From Rhodospirillaceae bacterium (GTDB lineage Bacteria; Pseudomonadota; Alphaproteobacteria; SP197): a DNA stretch of 18,029 nt. The stretch covers positions 1-18,029 of the forward strand of contig JABIUG010000029.1 in NCBI GenBank assembly GCA_018700655.1, in the 5' to 3' direction. How positions within the stretch are numbered: the stretch's first letter is position 1; each line of letters starts with the position of its first letter. The position numbers were made by a program, and so were the translations under genes. Below the pieces are notes generated by a model, which saw only the letters and a list, made by a program, of their open reading frames with translations, was not told the DNA's origin and made no database searches. This document shows, in pieces, positions 1 to 7,891 of this stretch.

Positions 1-1570
1 AGGCCATCCGGCCACCCCGCGCCAGATAGCTCCGCAGGCCATCTCTCATCGGCGTGGTGTAGTACTCGGGGTGGGCGCCGGTGACCACGGCGCTGTACTG
101 CTCAAGCAGCGCGACGCCTTCGTTATGCAGGTCCTCGTCGGTAATGACGTCGTATTCGATGCCCTTGTTCTCGAGCCATCCCAGGATGTGGCTGTCGTTG
201 TTGATGTTCCACACCGGCGCCGTCTTGGGGCCCACCTGGTGTACTGGCCGCAGGCGCGAGGCATAACGCACGCCACTGCCGTCGGAATGGTTGTCGTAGG
301 TCGACAGACCGTATTCCGGATGCTCCTGGAGGAAGACTTCCCCCGGTTCCATTGTGGTCCAGTAGCACTCGGCCACTTCGCCGAAGTGTTCGTGCCACGT
401 CCACTGGATGTTGGAATAGGCCATATAGGTGGCCGTCGAGGCAAGGAAGGCGAGCTTGGCCGTGGCGGTGCCGCCCTTTGGTCGAACATAGAAGGTCACG
501 TACCATTCATCGTCGTCGGCCGCCAAGCGCACCGCGTAAACGCCGCTGCGCAGATCCGCCGGGATCTCATAGGTGAAGTCGGTATCCCATTCGGCGTCGT
601 AAAGGTCGTCGTCGTGGAAGTGGATGGCGCCGTATTCCTGGGGCGCGGAGCGCCAGTTCTGCTCGGTACCGCTCCAGTTGAAGCCTTTGACCGCGCGCGA
701 CGGCAGGTTGACCACGCGGCCATGAAGCCCGTTGGGACTGGCGTCCATGATCGTGGCACTGCCGATTTCATGGGAAAAATCCCAGGCTGCGACCACCGAC
801 ATGTCACGCTCGTGAGGCAAGGCGTCCCAGCCCAGAGCAGTGCTGTCGGCCAGGCTCAACGCGCTACCGACCAGCCGCGGCCGGTCAAGCTTGCCGTTGA
901 AAAAGTGGCTGGCGCCAGGCCGACCCGCCGGATGGGTCGCCGGCATCGCCGCCATGATGAGCGGCTGGGCACTCCCCATGGCAGGTGTGAAGTCGACGAC
1001 AACCGTGGTGCTGGCGCTGGTCCTGACCTCGAACTGCGGGCCGATAAAGTCCTGGGAAACGGTAAGCGCCGCAGCCGCCGCATCATAGGCGGCGGTAACA
1101 AGATGCCAGCGCCGCTTCGCCATCGGCTTGCCGGTGGCAACTTCTTTGGTGCCACCGCTGCCGTCGCCGAGCCGCATGGCGGCGGCGCCACTGTCGTCAA
1201 TGGTCAGGGCAAAACCACTGGTGGTGGCATCGTCCCAGTTGGAAATCAGGCCCTGGACGCCCTTTTCTGGGGTGGTGGGAAAGACCCAGGCCTGGACCGT
1301 GAAGCTGCCCAGGCCGCTCACCAACGGGCTTGAGGGAATGGTCACATAGGATCCCGACACGGTAATCTGCTCGTGGCCGGGATACTCACCGGCAAAGGGC
1401 GCCGCGATCTCCTCTTCGCGATAGATGTCGAGGTCTGGATCGTCGTTGCCGCAGATCACCCGCACCAGATTGGCGCGATAGCGATCGGGGCCGTAAGTGC
1501 TGACCATGACGTTGAGGGTATCACCCGGCATGACGCTCCAGTCGCTGCAATATCCCATGATCTTTTTCAT
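1..1570 (-). CDS. N,N-dimethylformamidase large (beta) subunit-like protein, copy 1; 3' end cut by window
   Basis: DMFase hydrolyses N,N-dimethylformamide to formate and dimethylamine; this protein probably hydrolyses a related small amide in the cytoplasm. The frame begins MKKIMGYCSDWS and stays open for 523 codons to the left edge, so about 220 C-terminal residues lie outside. Residues about 75-240 look like a LamG/concanavalin-type beta domain, followed by the DMFase catalytic domain. The three iron-site residues known from the Paracoccus enzyme (two Tyr, one Glu) appear as Tyr385 in MAYSN, Tyr425 in LSTYD and Glu502 in HPEY. The start is an ATG with AGAGGGGAATG just upstream, overlapping the end of the small-subunit gene 14 bases away. 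It is last in a cupin, small subunit, large subunit operon. By eye it is well over half identical to the copy at 3914-6148. Family assignment is firm; the substrate is not known. Confidence 0.9.
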   Translation of the reverse strand, partial: MKKIMGYCSDWSVMPGDTLNVMVSTYGPDRYRANLVRVICGNDDPDLDIYREEEIAAPFAGEYPGHEQITVSGSYVTIPSSPLVSGLGSFTVQAWVFPTTPEKGVQGLISNWDDATTSGFALTIDDSGAAAMRLGDGSGGTKEVATGKPMAKRRWHLVTAAYDAAAAALTVSQDFIGPQFEVRTSASTTVVVDFTPAMGSAQPLIMAAMPATHPAGRPGASHFFNGKLDRPRLVGSALSLADSTALGWDALPHERDMSVVAAWDFSHEIGSATIMDASPNGLHGRVVNLPSRAVKGFNWSGTEQNWRSAPQEYGAIHFHDDDLYDAEWDTDFTYEIPADLRSGVYAVRLAADDDEWYVTFYVRPKGGTATAKLAFLASTATYMAYSNIQWTWHEHFGEVAECYWTTMEPGEVFLQEHPEYGLSTYDNHSDGSGVRYASRLRPVHQVGPKTAPVWNINNDSHILGWLENKGIEYDVITDEDLHNEGVALLEQYSAVVTGAHPEYYTTPMRDGLRSYLARGGRMA

Positions 1571-1584
1571 TTTTGCATTCCCCT

Positions 1585-1884
1585 CTATACCGGCGCGATG
1601 CCGGTAGCGGCCTGCCAGCGTATGCGGAAGACTTTCCTGACGGCGGCGTAGTAGTCGTCGAACACCAGATCGTCGTAGTACTCCAGCTTGTCCCCGCGGG
1701 CCTTCGGCATTTTGGCCAGGGTCCATTCAACGTGGCACTTGGTGCAAACGATGATGATGCGCTCTTCCATGGGCATCAGGCGCAGGTGACTGACCACCAG
1801 GGCCAGCTCGAGGCTGTAGGGACCGCCGGGATTTTTGTCGAATTCCGCGATCAGGTCGGTTCGTGTCGGATCAATTTCATACAT
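1585..1884 (-). CDS. N,N-dimethylformamidase small (alpha) subunit-like protein
   Basis: This 99-residue protein is the likely partner of the large subunit encoded 14 bases downstream; in known DMFase a small DmfA1 chain packs against each large chain. Support is positional plus a family-like pattern: NPGGPYS near residues 18-24, a LR..P segment, a beta-type stretch ERIIIV, a W about 10 residues on, and a C-terminal FDDYYAAVRKVFR helix. The Paracoccus subunit is about 132 residues, so this one lacks roughly 30 at the N-terminus. Its ATG overlaps the end of the cupin gene by 8 bases, which implies translational coupling. Oddity: it contains CTKCH, formally a CxxCH motif, but has no signal peptide, so covalent haem is unlikely. 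Confidence 0.75.
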   Translation of the reverse strand: MYEIDPTRTDLIAEFDKNPGGPYSLELALVVSHLRLMPMEERIIIVCTKCHVEWTLAKMPKARGDKLEYYDDLVFDDYYAAVRKVFRIRWQAATGIAPV

Positions 1885-2182
1885 TCCCTAATCCTTTGGC
1901 CTCGGGTTCCATGGTTATGGAACAATTCTTGAAGTTCCCGGTCATTCTAGAGGAACCGTTGAAACCTCGCGGGATGACGAATACGTCGCCCGGAATACAG
2001 GTCTCGGCATGACCGCTTTGGTTGGTGATGGTCATCATGCCCTCAAGCACGAAGCAGCATTGATCGTAGGGATAGCCGCGCGTCTCCTCTGTGCACGGTG
2101 TGCATTGCCAGACGCCGACGTTGACGTTGCCGGTCGTGCCGGGTGTCATTTTCGCGGTACCAGACGCGCCCACCTTCGACAT
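1877..2182 (-). CDS. Small cupin-domain protein (DUF861/EutQ-like)
   Basis: A single cupin beta-barrel of 101 residues. Diagnostic parts are the central VLEG turn, the CIPGDVFVIPRGFNG second cupin motif and a preceding GVWQCTP strand. The His residues of classical metal-binding cupin motif 1 are missing (YDQCCFVLEG takes that place), as in the DUF861/EutQ group, so it is more likely a binding or accessory protein than a metalloenzyme. It has six cysteines, which is unusual for its size. It is first in the operon with the DMFase-like subunits and overlaps the small-subunit gene by 8 bases. The N-terminus is uncertain: the ATG used has no clear ribosome binding site, while an ATG at 2219 in another frame has a very good one (GGGAGGAGCAGGCA), so a frameshift or a different start is possible. 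Confidence 0.72.
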   Translation of the reverse strand: MSKVGASGTAKMTPGTTGNVNVGVWQCTPCTEETRGYPYDQCCFVLEGMMTITNQSGHAETCIPGDVFVIPRGFNGSSRMTGNFKNCSITMEPEAKGLGNV

Positions 2183-2519
2183 CGACGATAGCAGTACTCT
2201 CAGGTCCGGCCTCGGCCATTGCCTGCTCCTCCCGTAAACCTTGCCCGGAATTCTGCCATGTGCCGAATGTCGCGCGCAAACCGGCCACTGCTTACGGCCG
2301 GGACATCATGGATAGTCGTCAATCCAGTGTTTCATCTCTGGTCAACGCCCCGATGCCGGTTTCTGGGGGCAAAGCGGATATCGCCGGGGTCACTTTGAAC
2401 GTCCGGCGGTAACCAGGGCCAGTCGACCGGCAACAACAGGCCGTGTCCAATCCAACCGCTACGATTTTCGAGCGGATCGCCTTAAGCTGATGTCGACTCA
2501 AAAGGGGGGCGCGATAACA
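2183..2519. other. Divergent intergenic region between the cupin operon and the amine oxidase gene
   Basis: About 300 bases without a convincing gene. It must hold the start signals for the leftward cupin/DMFase operon and the rightward amine oxidase. I find no strong -35/-10 pair on either strand. A perfect 6-base inverted repeat (CGCCGG at 2382-2387, CCGGCG at 2403-2408) lies near the middle and could be an operator or simply GC-rich coincidence. Short frames here look non-coding, except that the ATG at 2219 with its good ribosome binding site may mark the true translation start of the cupin. Confidence 0.4.
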
Positions 2520-3761
2520 ATGCTTGGATCATCGGTTGATATTGCCATCGTGGGCGCGGGCATCGCCGGATTGTCTGCCGCCAGCGCGCTCCGGCAGCAC
2601 AATGTCGATTTCAGTCTGTTGGAGGCCTCACACCGTATCGGCGGACGCGCCTATACTGAAGAGGTGATGCCGGGACTGCCATTGGACCTGGGCTGCCACT
2701 GGCTGCATTCCGCGGATCTCAATCCTTTCGTCGAGATCGCCGGTCGTCATGGGTTTCACTATGACAGCTCCAGAAAACCCGGTGCCGTGTTCGCCGGCGG
2801 CGACTGGATCGGCCCCGATCAGCGCAATGAAATCAGGCGTCTCCACGATCGAAACCACAAGCAGATGGCGGCCTTGCCAGAGGATGGCGGGGATCATGCG
2901 GTTGTCGACATGACTGATCGTGACAGTCCGTGGACGGCTCTGATTGATTATGAGGTTTCACTCGATATGGCTCACGATCCCGATGCCGTTTCTGTGCGGG
3001 ACGTCATGTCATATCGAAGGACCGGGGAAGACTGGCCGGTTAAGGAAGGTTTCGGTGCCCTGATCGCCCGTTGCCTTGGTGATGTCCCGGTCACACTCAA
3101 CGCTGCGGTCGAGCGAATAGATTGGTCAGGTCCCAAGGTACGTCTCGTAACGCAGCGAGGTGAGGTGAGCGCGAAAAAGGTCATTGTCACCACCTCGACC
3201 GGCATACTGGGGAGCGGCGACATTCGCTTCGATCCACAGCTCCCCGAGTGGAAGAATGAAGCGATTTCCTCGTTGCCGCTGGGCAATCACAACCGGATCT
3301 ATCTGATCTTCGATCGCGATGTATTCGGGGAAGAAGCGCCCGACCGCGTTACGGTCATGGACGGGGACGGAGCGCCAATCAGTCTCGATATCCGGCCCTT
3401 CGGCTACAACATTGTGCACGGAATGACCGGTGGTCGATTTGCCGACTGGCTTGAGCGAGCCGGCATGGAGGCCTCGGCAGATTTCGCAATGGAGAAACTC
3501 AAGGAGGCTTACGGCTCCTCCATAACCCGGCATGTAGTGCGAACTCTGGCGACCGCCTGGCGAGGCGATCCGTGGGTCAAGGGTGCTTATGCCGCGGCAC
3601 AACCGGGGCAAAGCCATCAACGCAGCTTGCTCGCCCGCCCCATCGACGATTGTCTCTACTTTGCCGGCGAAGCATGCTCGCCCAATTCTCTTGCCACGGC
3701 ACATGGCGCATACTGGAGCGGCATCGAAGCCGCCGAAGCAGCTGGCGGGTCTTTGACCTGA
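2520..3761 (+). CDS. Flavin-containing amine oxidase (MAO/polyamine oxidase family)
   Basis: This should oxidise a primary or secondary amine with O2, giving an aldehyde or imine, ammonia or amine, and H2O2. The N-terminal FAD-binding VGAGIAGLSAA lies at residues 11-21 and is followed by LLEASHRIGGRAY (the GG-doublet). The C-terminus has WRGDPWVKGAYAAAQPG and LYFAGEACSPNSLATAHGAY, the usual FAD-closing segment. At 413 residues it is a normal length. I chose the ATG at 2520, preceded by AGGGGGG; an in-frame ATG at 2490 would add 10 residues but has a poor ribosome binding site. There is no signal peptide. The position that is normally a catalytic Lys (LPLG...K) reads LPLGNHNRIYLIF, with Arg at residue 259. 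It leads toward the second DMFase-like large subunit and may act on the amine that enzyme releases. Confidence 0.9.
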   Translation: MLGSSVDIAIVGAGIAGLSAASALRQHNVDFSLLEASHRIGGRAYTEEVMPGLPLDLGCHWLHSADLNPFVEIAGRHGFHYDSSRKPGAVFAGGDWIGPDQRNEIRRLHDRNHKQMAALPEDGGDHAVVDMTDRDSPWTALIDYEVSLDMAHDPDAVSVRDVMSYRRTGEDWPVKEGFGALIARCLGDVPVTLNAAVERIDWSGPKVRLVTQRGEVSAKKVIVTTSTGILGSGDIRFDPQLPEWKNEAISSLPLGNHNRIYLIFDRDVFGEEAPDRVTVMDGDGAPISLDIRPFGYNIVHGMTGGRFADWLERAGMEASADFAMEKLKEAYGSSITRHVVRTLATAWRGDPWVKGAYAAAQPGQSHQRSLLARPIDDCLYFAGEACSPNSLATAHGAYWSGIEAAEAAGGSLT

Positions 3762-3917
3762 GCTCAACAATCGCCGGACCCGCCAAGGTTGCTCTGGACC
3801 GGATTCGACGGTCACGACGACGCGGCGCGCAGGATCTTCCGTTCGCAGCCGGCGGGCTGTAACTGGCCAGGACGCGATGCGAACGGCAACGATGGGAAGA
3901 GAGGATCGGTGGCGTGA
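3762..3917 (+). pseudogene. Probable remnant of a second DMFase-like small-subunit gene (C-terminal part only)
   Basis: After the amine oxidase stop, the same frame stays open for 51 codons and ends in a TGA that overlaps the GTG start of the next gene (GTGA, 3914-3917). Part of it, FDGHDDAARRIFR, aligns without gaps to FDDYYAAVRKVFR near the end of the intact small subunit: 6 of 13 identical plus K/R and V/I substitutions. The location, directly before a large-subunit gene with a coupled stop/start, is exactly where a small subunit would end. The first two thirds of a small subunit are absent, and the only early start codon is a TTG at 3789. I infer a truncated small-subunit gene whose 5' part was replaced by the amine oxidase. 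A chance resemblance, or a short translated coupling peptide, remains possible. Confidence 0.4.
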
Positions 3918-6148
3918 AGAAGGTACTCGGCTACACGAACGCATGGAGCGTCGCCCCGGGCGACGAGCTTGAGGTGAAGGTCAGCACCTACGGGCCATCG
4001 ACCTACCGCGCCGACCTCGTGCGCGTGATCTGCGGCGACGACGATCCCGACCACGGCATCTACCGCGAGGAGATGATCGACGCGCCCTTCGCCGGAGAAT
4101 ATGCGGGCCGGACGCAGGAGATGGCTGCGGGCTCCTACGTCGCCGTGCCGGCCTCGGACAGGCTCGGCACGCTTGCGAGCTTTACGGTGCAGGTCTGGGT
4201 CTTGCCGACAACGCCGGCCAGGGGCGAGCAAGGCCTGGTCGCTCACTGGGATGAGGAATCCGAGCGCGGCTTCGCCCTCTTCGTCGACGGCAACGGTGCG
4301 GCGGCGCTACGCGTCGGCGACGGCACGGGCACGTCCACCGTGGTTGCCTGCGACCGGCCGCTCGCCGCGCGCCGCTGGCATCTTGTGGCGGCGTCCTACG
4401 ACGCCACAACGGGCGAGGTCGAACTCTGTCAGGACTTTTTAGGCTCGCCGTTCGAGGCTGACAGCTCGGCATCCGCACACGGCAAGGGTGTGTTCAGGCC
4501 CGCCACGGGCGCGCTGCTGATGGCGGCACTACCGGCCCGGCCCGGCACCTCCGGTCGGCCCGGCGCCCGGCATTATTTCAACGGCAAGCTCGACAGGCCA
4601 CGTCTTGCCGGGCGCGTGCTGTCGCGCAACGAACGCGAGGCGCTGGCCTGGGACGCCACGCCACAGGAGCGCGAGCCGGCACTCGTCGCGACCTGGGACT
4701 TCTCGCGCGACATCGGCAGCCGCCTGGTGAGCGATGCGGGTTTCAACGGGCTCCACGGCATGACCGTCAACGTGCCCTCGCGCGGCGTGAAGGGTTTCAA
4801 CTGGTCGGGCAACGAACAGAACTGGCAGCACGCGCCACAGGAATACGGCGCAATCCACTTTCACGAAGACGACCACTACGATGCCGGCTGGGAGACCGAT
4901 TTCACCTACACCGTGCCCGATGATCTCAAGAGCGGCGTTTACGCGGTGCGTCTGCAGGCCGACGATGATGAGTCCTTTGGAACGTTCTTCGTACGCCCGC
5001 CGCGCGGCACCGCGACCTCGAAACTTGCCTTTCTCGCTTCGACCGTGACCTACATGGCCTATGCCAACTATCAATGGCATCTGCACGAGTATTTCGCGGA
5101 GGTCACCGACCTCTCATGGACGCCGATTGGCAAGAATGACGTCTTCCTCCAGGAACATCCCGAGACTGGCCTGTCGACCTACGACACCCACCTTGACGGC
5201 AGCGGCGTGCGCTACGCCTCCCGCCTGCGACCGGTCATCAACACGGCTCCAAAGACCTCGCTGGAAGGCTACAACCTGAACCTCGACACGCTTGTTCTCG
5301 GCTGGCTCGAGACCTGCGGCATCGATTACGACGTCATCACCGATGAGGACCTGCATCACGAGGGCTTGACGCTGCTCGAACGCTACAGTGCCGTGGTGAC
5401 CGGTGCCCACCCGGAGTATTTCACCACACCAATGTGGGACGGATTGCGCAGCTACATCGCCCGCGGCGGCAGGCTGGCCTATCTGGGCGGCAACGGATTC
5501 ATCTGGCGTTGTGCGATGTCCGAAAAGATGCCCGGCGTGATCGAGCTGCGCCGCGCCGAGGACGGCATCCGCTACCGCGACGAGGAGCCGGGCGAGTACT
5601 ACCACGAGTTCAACGGTGAATACGGCGGTCTCTGGCGCCGGCTCGGCATGGCGCCGCAGGCGCTGGTCGGTGTCGGCACGGTCGCCGTCGGCTTCGATGC
5701 CTCCGGTGTCTACAAGCGGACGCCCGCGAGCTTCGAAAGCTGCGCCGCCTTCATCTTTGAAGGTATCGGCGAGGACGAGATCGTCGGCGATTTCGGCTTC
5801 CTGGGCGGCGGCGCGAGCGGGGGCGAAATCGATGCGGCCGATCCCCTGCTGGGCACGCCGCCCCACGCCCTGGTGGTGGCAAGTTCACAAGGGCATTCGG
5901 AAAACACCTGGCTGGTGCCCGACGAGACCGGATTCCACCACAGCGCCATGGACGGCGCGCAGAACCCCAGGGTGAAGGCCGACATGACATTCTTCGAGAC
6001 GCCGGCCGGCGGCGCGGTGTTCTCGGTCGGCTCGATCGCCTGGAGCGCCAGCCTCCCCCATAACGCCTACGACAACAATGTCGCGCAAATATCGGAGAAC
6101 GTGCTGCGCCGCTTCCTCGATCCCGAGCCCTTTACAATGCTGAAGTGA
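3914..6148 (+). CDS. N,N-dimethylformamidase large (beta) subunit-like protein, copy 2 (complete)
   Basis: A complete 744-residue homologue; the Paracoccus DMFase large chain is about 760. The LamG-like domain spans roughly residues 80-240 (SFTVQVWVLPTTP, FNGKLDRPRLAG) and is followed by the catalytic domain with a glutamine-amidotransferase-like fold. The mononuclear iron residues are Tyr383 (MAYAN), Tyr423 (LSTYD) and Glu501 (HPEY); their spacing of 40 and 78 closely follows 41 and 81 in the known enzyme. The C-terminus has the family pattern LGTPPHALVVASS and NAYDNNVAQISENVL. The start is a GTG with GAGAGGA about 10 bases upstream; residues 1-7 match copy 1 (MKKxxGY). There is no intact small-subunit gene beside it, so it must work alone, borrow the subunit encoded at 1585-1884, or be impaired. 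It is likely cotranscribed with the amine oxidase and converges on the gene at 6197, 48 bases away. Confidence 0.93.
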   Translation: MKKVLGYTNAWSVAPGDELEVKVSTYGPSTYRADLVRVICGDDDPDHGIYREEMIDAPFAGEYAGRTQEMAAGSYVAVPASDRLGTLASFTVQVWVLPTTPARGEQGLVAHWDEESERGFALFVDGNGAAALRVGDGTGTSTVVACDRPLAARRWHLVAASYDATTGEVELCQDFLGSPFEADSSASAHGKGVFRPATGALLMAALPARPGTSGRPGARHYFNGKLDRPRLAGRVLSRNEREALAWDATPQEREPALVATWDFSRDIGSRLVSDAGFNGLHGMTVNVPSRGVKGFNWSGNEQNWQHAPQEYGAIHFHEDDHYDAGWETDFTYTVPDDLKSGVYAVRLQADDDESFGTFFVRPPRGTATSKLAFLASTVTYMAYANYQWHLHEYFAEVTDLSWTPIGKNDVFLQEHPETGLSTYDTHLDGSGVRYASRLRPVINTAPKTSLEGYNLNLDTLVLGWLETCGIDYDVITDEDLHHEGLTLLERYSAVVTGAHPEYFTTPMWDGLRSYIARGGRLAYLGGNGFIWRCAMSEKMPGVIELRRAEDGIRYRDEEPGEYYHEFNGEYGGLWRRLGMAPQALVGVGTVAVGFDASGVYKRTPASFESCAAFIFEGIGEDEIVGDFGFLGGGASGGEIDAADPLLGTPPHALVVASSQGHSENTWLVPDETGFHHSAMDGAQNPRVKADMTFFETPAGGAVFSVGSIAWSASLPHNAYDNNVAQISENVLRRFLDPEPFTMLK

Positions 6149-6196
6149 TGGCACCATGAATGGCAATCACCATCAGGCGCGACCAACAGGATGTCC

Positions 6197-7705
6197 TCAC
6201 TGCTTGATCTCCCGGCGAACAGGCTGGCCGGGGAGTGCATCCGCCACGATCTCGGAGTTCTCGACGACGATGGTGCCGCCGACGAGGACGTAGGGGATGC
6301 TGGTCGACTGCAGGGCTGGCTCCGCAAAGGTGGCGTTATCGATCACCGTCTCGGGATCGAAGATCGTCAGGTCGGCATCCGCGCCAACCTGTATCCGTCC
6401 CTTGTCAGCCATGGAAGAAACAGCGGTTTCCATCCGCTGGGCGGGCAGCAGCGTCATCTTGCGGATGGCGTCCATCAGGGTCAGCACGCCCATCTCGCGG
6501 ACATAGACCCCGAGCACCCGGGCGTGGCGGCCCGCACTTCTGGGATGGCCGTGGCCGTCGGCCAGGCTTCCCCCGTCAGCGGCGATCATGACGTCGGGGT
6601 GCTGGAGCGCGGCGATGACGTTCTCCTCGTCCATGACGTGGGCAACGATGCTACCGTTCGGCTCCTCCGCGCGGTAGCGGTTGAAGGTCTCCTCGGTCAG
6701 CGGTTCGTTGGTGGCCGCCCACACAATGTTTTCGTAGTCACGTCCCAGGCGTTCGCGCCAGCCGGGGTCGAAGATGGCTGCGCCGATGAAACTCGATGAC
6801 GCGGTGTAGGGATAGACCTCGGTACTGATGTCGAGCCCCATGGCGCGCGCGGCGTCGAACATTTCCAGCATGATCGGCACCTTGCCAAGGCCGGTGCTGG
6901 CGATGTGGCACATATGCACCGAGGCGCCGGTTGCGGCGATGGCGATCATCTCTTGCATGGCTTCGACGCTGCTGCCCGGCTCGGTCATGGAAGCGAAGCG
7001 CACATGGGCAAAACCGGTCACACCTTCCTCGGCGCCCGCCTGGTAGACCCGCCAGATCTCGTCCCGGGTGGCCCCGGGGGTATACTGGACGCCGAACCCT
7101 ATGCCGATAGCGCCCTCGTCGAGGCCCTGCCGGATGACTTCGACAATCGCCTCGATCTGCTCGGCGTCGGCCACGTCGTGCGACCAATGGTCGGAATCGC
7201 CGAGCCCTTCGAGCGCATCGGGATCGGGTTCCAGCACCTCGACACGGGCACCTGGATGGCTGACGGCCGCGCCGAAGTTGATCAGCGATGTCCCTTCGTG
7301 CTCGGCGTACCACTCGCCGACCAGCATGACACCGCCCTCCATCTCAAGCGCTGTCGTGACGCCGTCGCGCGCCAGGAAGCCGTGCGTGATCGTGTCATGC
7401 GCGTGGGCGTGGAGGTCGATGAAGCCGGGCGCAACGACCAGCCCGGAGACGTCGAGAACCTGCTCGCCCTCCAGGGATTCTTCCGAGATCGCGGCAATAC
7501 GGCCGTCAACGATGCCGATGTTGCGGACCGCATCGAGCCCCGACCCCGGGTCCATCACACGCCCGTTGGCCAGCACCAGATCGTAGCTCTCCTGCGCATG
7601 GCTGTTCGCCGCCGCGAACAGCCAGAGAGAGCAGACTATGGCCAGGGCGAGCAGGACCCAGCGACACTTCGTCGGCAGGTGGAACCGATTCGTGGCTGCA
7701 TTCAT
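6197..7705 (-). CDS. Exported amidohydrolase of the D-aminoacylase (N-acyl-D-amino-acid deacylase) family
   Basis: A TIM-barrel metal-dependent hydrolase of 502 residues that probably cleaves an N-acyl bond. Residues 1-37 form a signal peptide: basic start, hydrophobic core VLLALAIVCSLWLFAAA, and AHA cleavage site before QES. It should therefore act in the periplasm, unlike typical cytoplasmic D-aminoacylases. Metal-site residues are recognisable: HAHAHD with His99 and His101, His234 (GFAH), His267 (MCHIAS) and Asp377 (IAADGGS). The C-terminus returns to the beta-sandwich with GADADLTIFDP and a final VLVGGTIVVEN strand. It lies 186 bases downstream of the demethylase-like gene on the same strand and is probably the last gene of that unit. 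The substrate is unknown; an N-acylated amino acid or amine delivered to the inner enzymes is a reasonable guess. Confidence 0.88.
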   Translation of the reverse strand: MNAATNRFHLPTKCRWVLLALAIVCSLWLFAAANSHAQESYDLVLANGRVMDPGSGLDAVRNIGIVDGRIAAISEESLEGEQVLDVSGLVVAPGFIDLHAHAHDTITHGFLARDGVTTALEMEGGVMLVGEWYAEHEGTSLINFGAAVSHPGARVEVLEPDPDALEGLGDSDHWSHDVADAEQIEAIVEVIRQGLDEGAIGIGFGVQYTPGATRDEIWRVYQAGAEEGVTGFAHVRFASMTEPGSSVEAMQEMIAIAATGASVHMCHIASTGLGKVPIMLEMFDAARAMGLDISTEVYPYTASSSFIGAAIFDPGWRERLGRDYENIVWAATNEPLTEETFNRYRAEEPNGSIVAHVMDEENVIAALQHPDVMIAADGGSLADGHGHPRSAGRHARVLGVYVREMGVLTLMDAIRKMTLLPAQRMETAVSSMADKGRIQVGADADLTIFDPETVIDNATFAEPALQSTSIPYVLVGGTIVVENSEIVADALPGQPVRREIKQ

Positions 7706-7891
7706 CGCGGTGTCGCCTCAGCGTATGGCAGGGCCGAAAAATCCTGCGGCATCATTCAACGTCTCAACCGTGCGGTCCAGGGAACGCATCGCTTCCGGGT
7801 CAGATCGAGGATTTGGTAACGTCAACTCTCGGCGTGGTGTCGTCAACCCGACGCTAGTCGTCCAAACTATTGCGGCGCGGTAGTCGTGCCG

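Noticed and set aside
71..1333. Plus-strand open frame of 420 codons
   Set aside because: Antisense shadow of the DMFase-like large subunit; no family features, while the minus-strand frame matches the family throughout.
1700..1760. CTKCH in the small subunit as a c-type haem site
   Set aside because: No signal peptide, and a cytoplasmic enzyme family; kept only as a curiosity.
2382..2408. CGCCGG/CCGGCG inverted repeat as a terminator or operator
   Set aside because: Short GC-only arms with a 15-base loop are expected by chance in such DNA.
3126..3944. Minus-strand open frame of 272 codons under the amine oxidase
   Set aside because: Antisense to a clear FAD enzyme; composition and lack of motifs argue against coding.
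6149..6196. Terminator between the convergent genes
   Set aside because: No stable stem followed by a T-run could be found on either strand.
6905..7819. Plus-strand open frame of 304 codons under the amidohydrolase
   Set aside because: Antisense shadow; the minus-strand gene has signal peptide and metal ligands.
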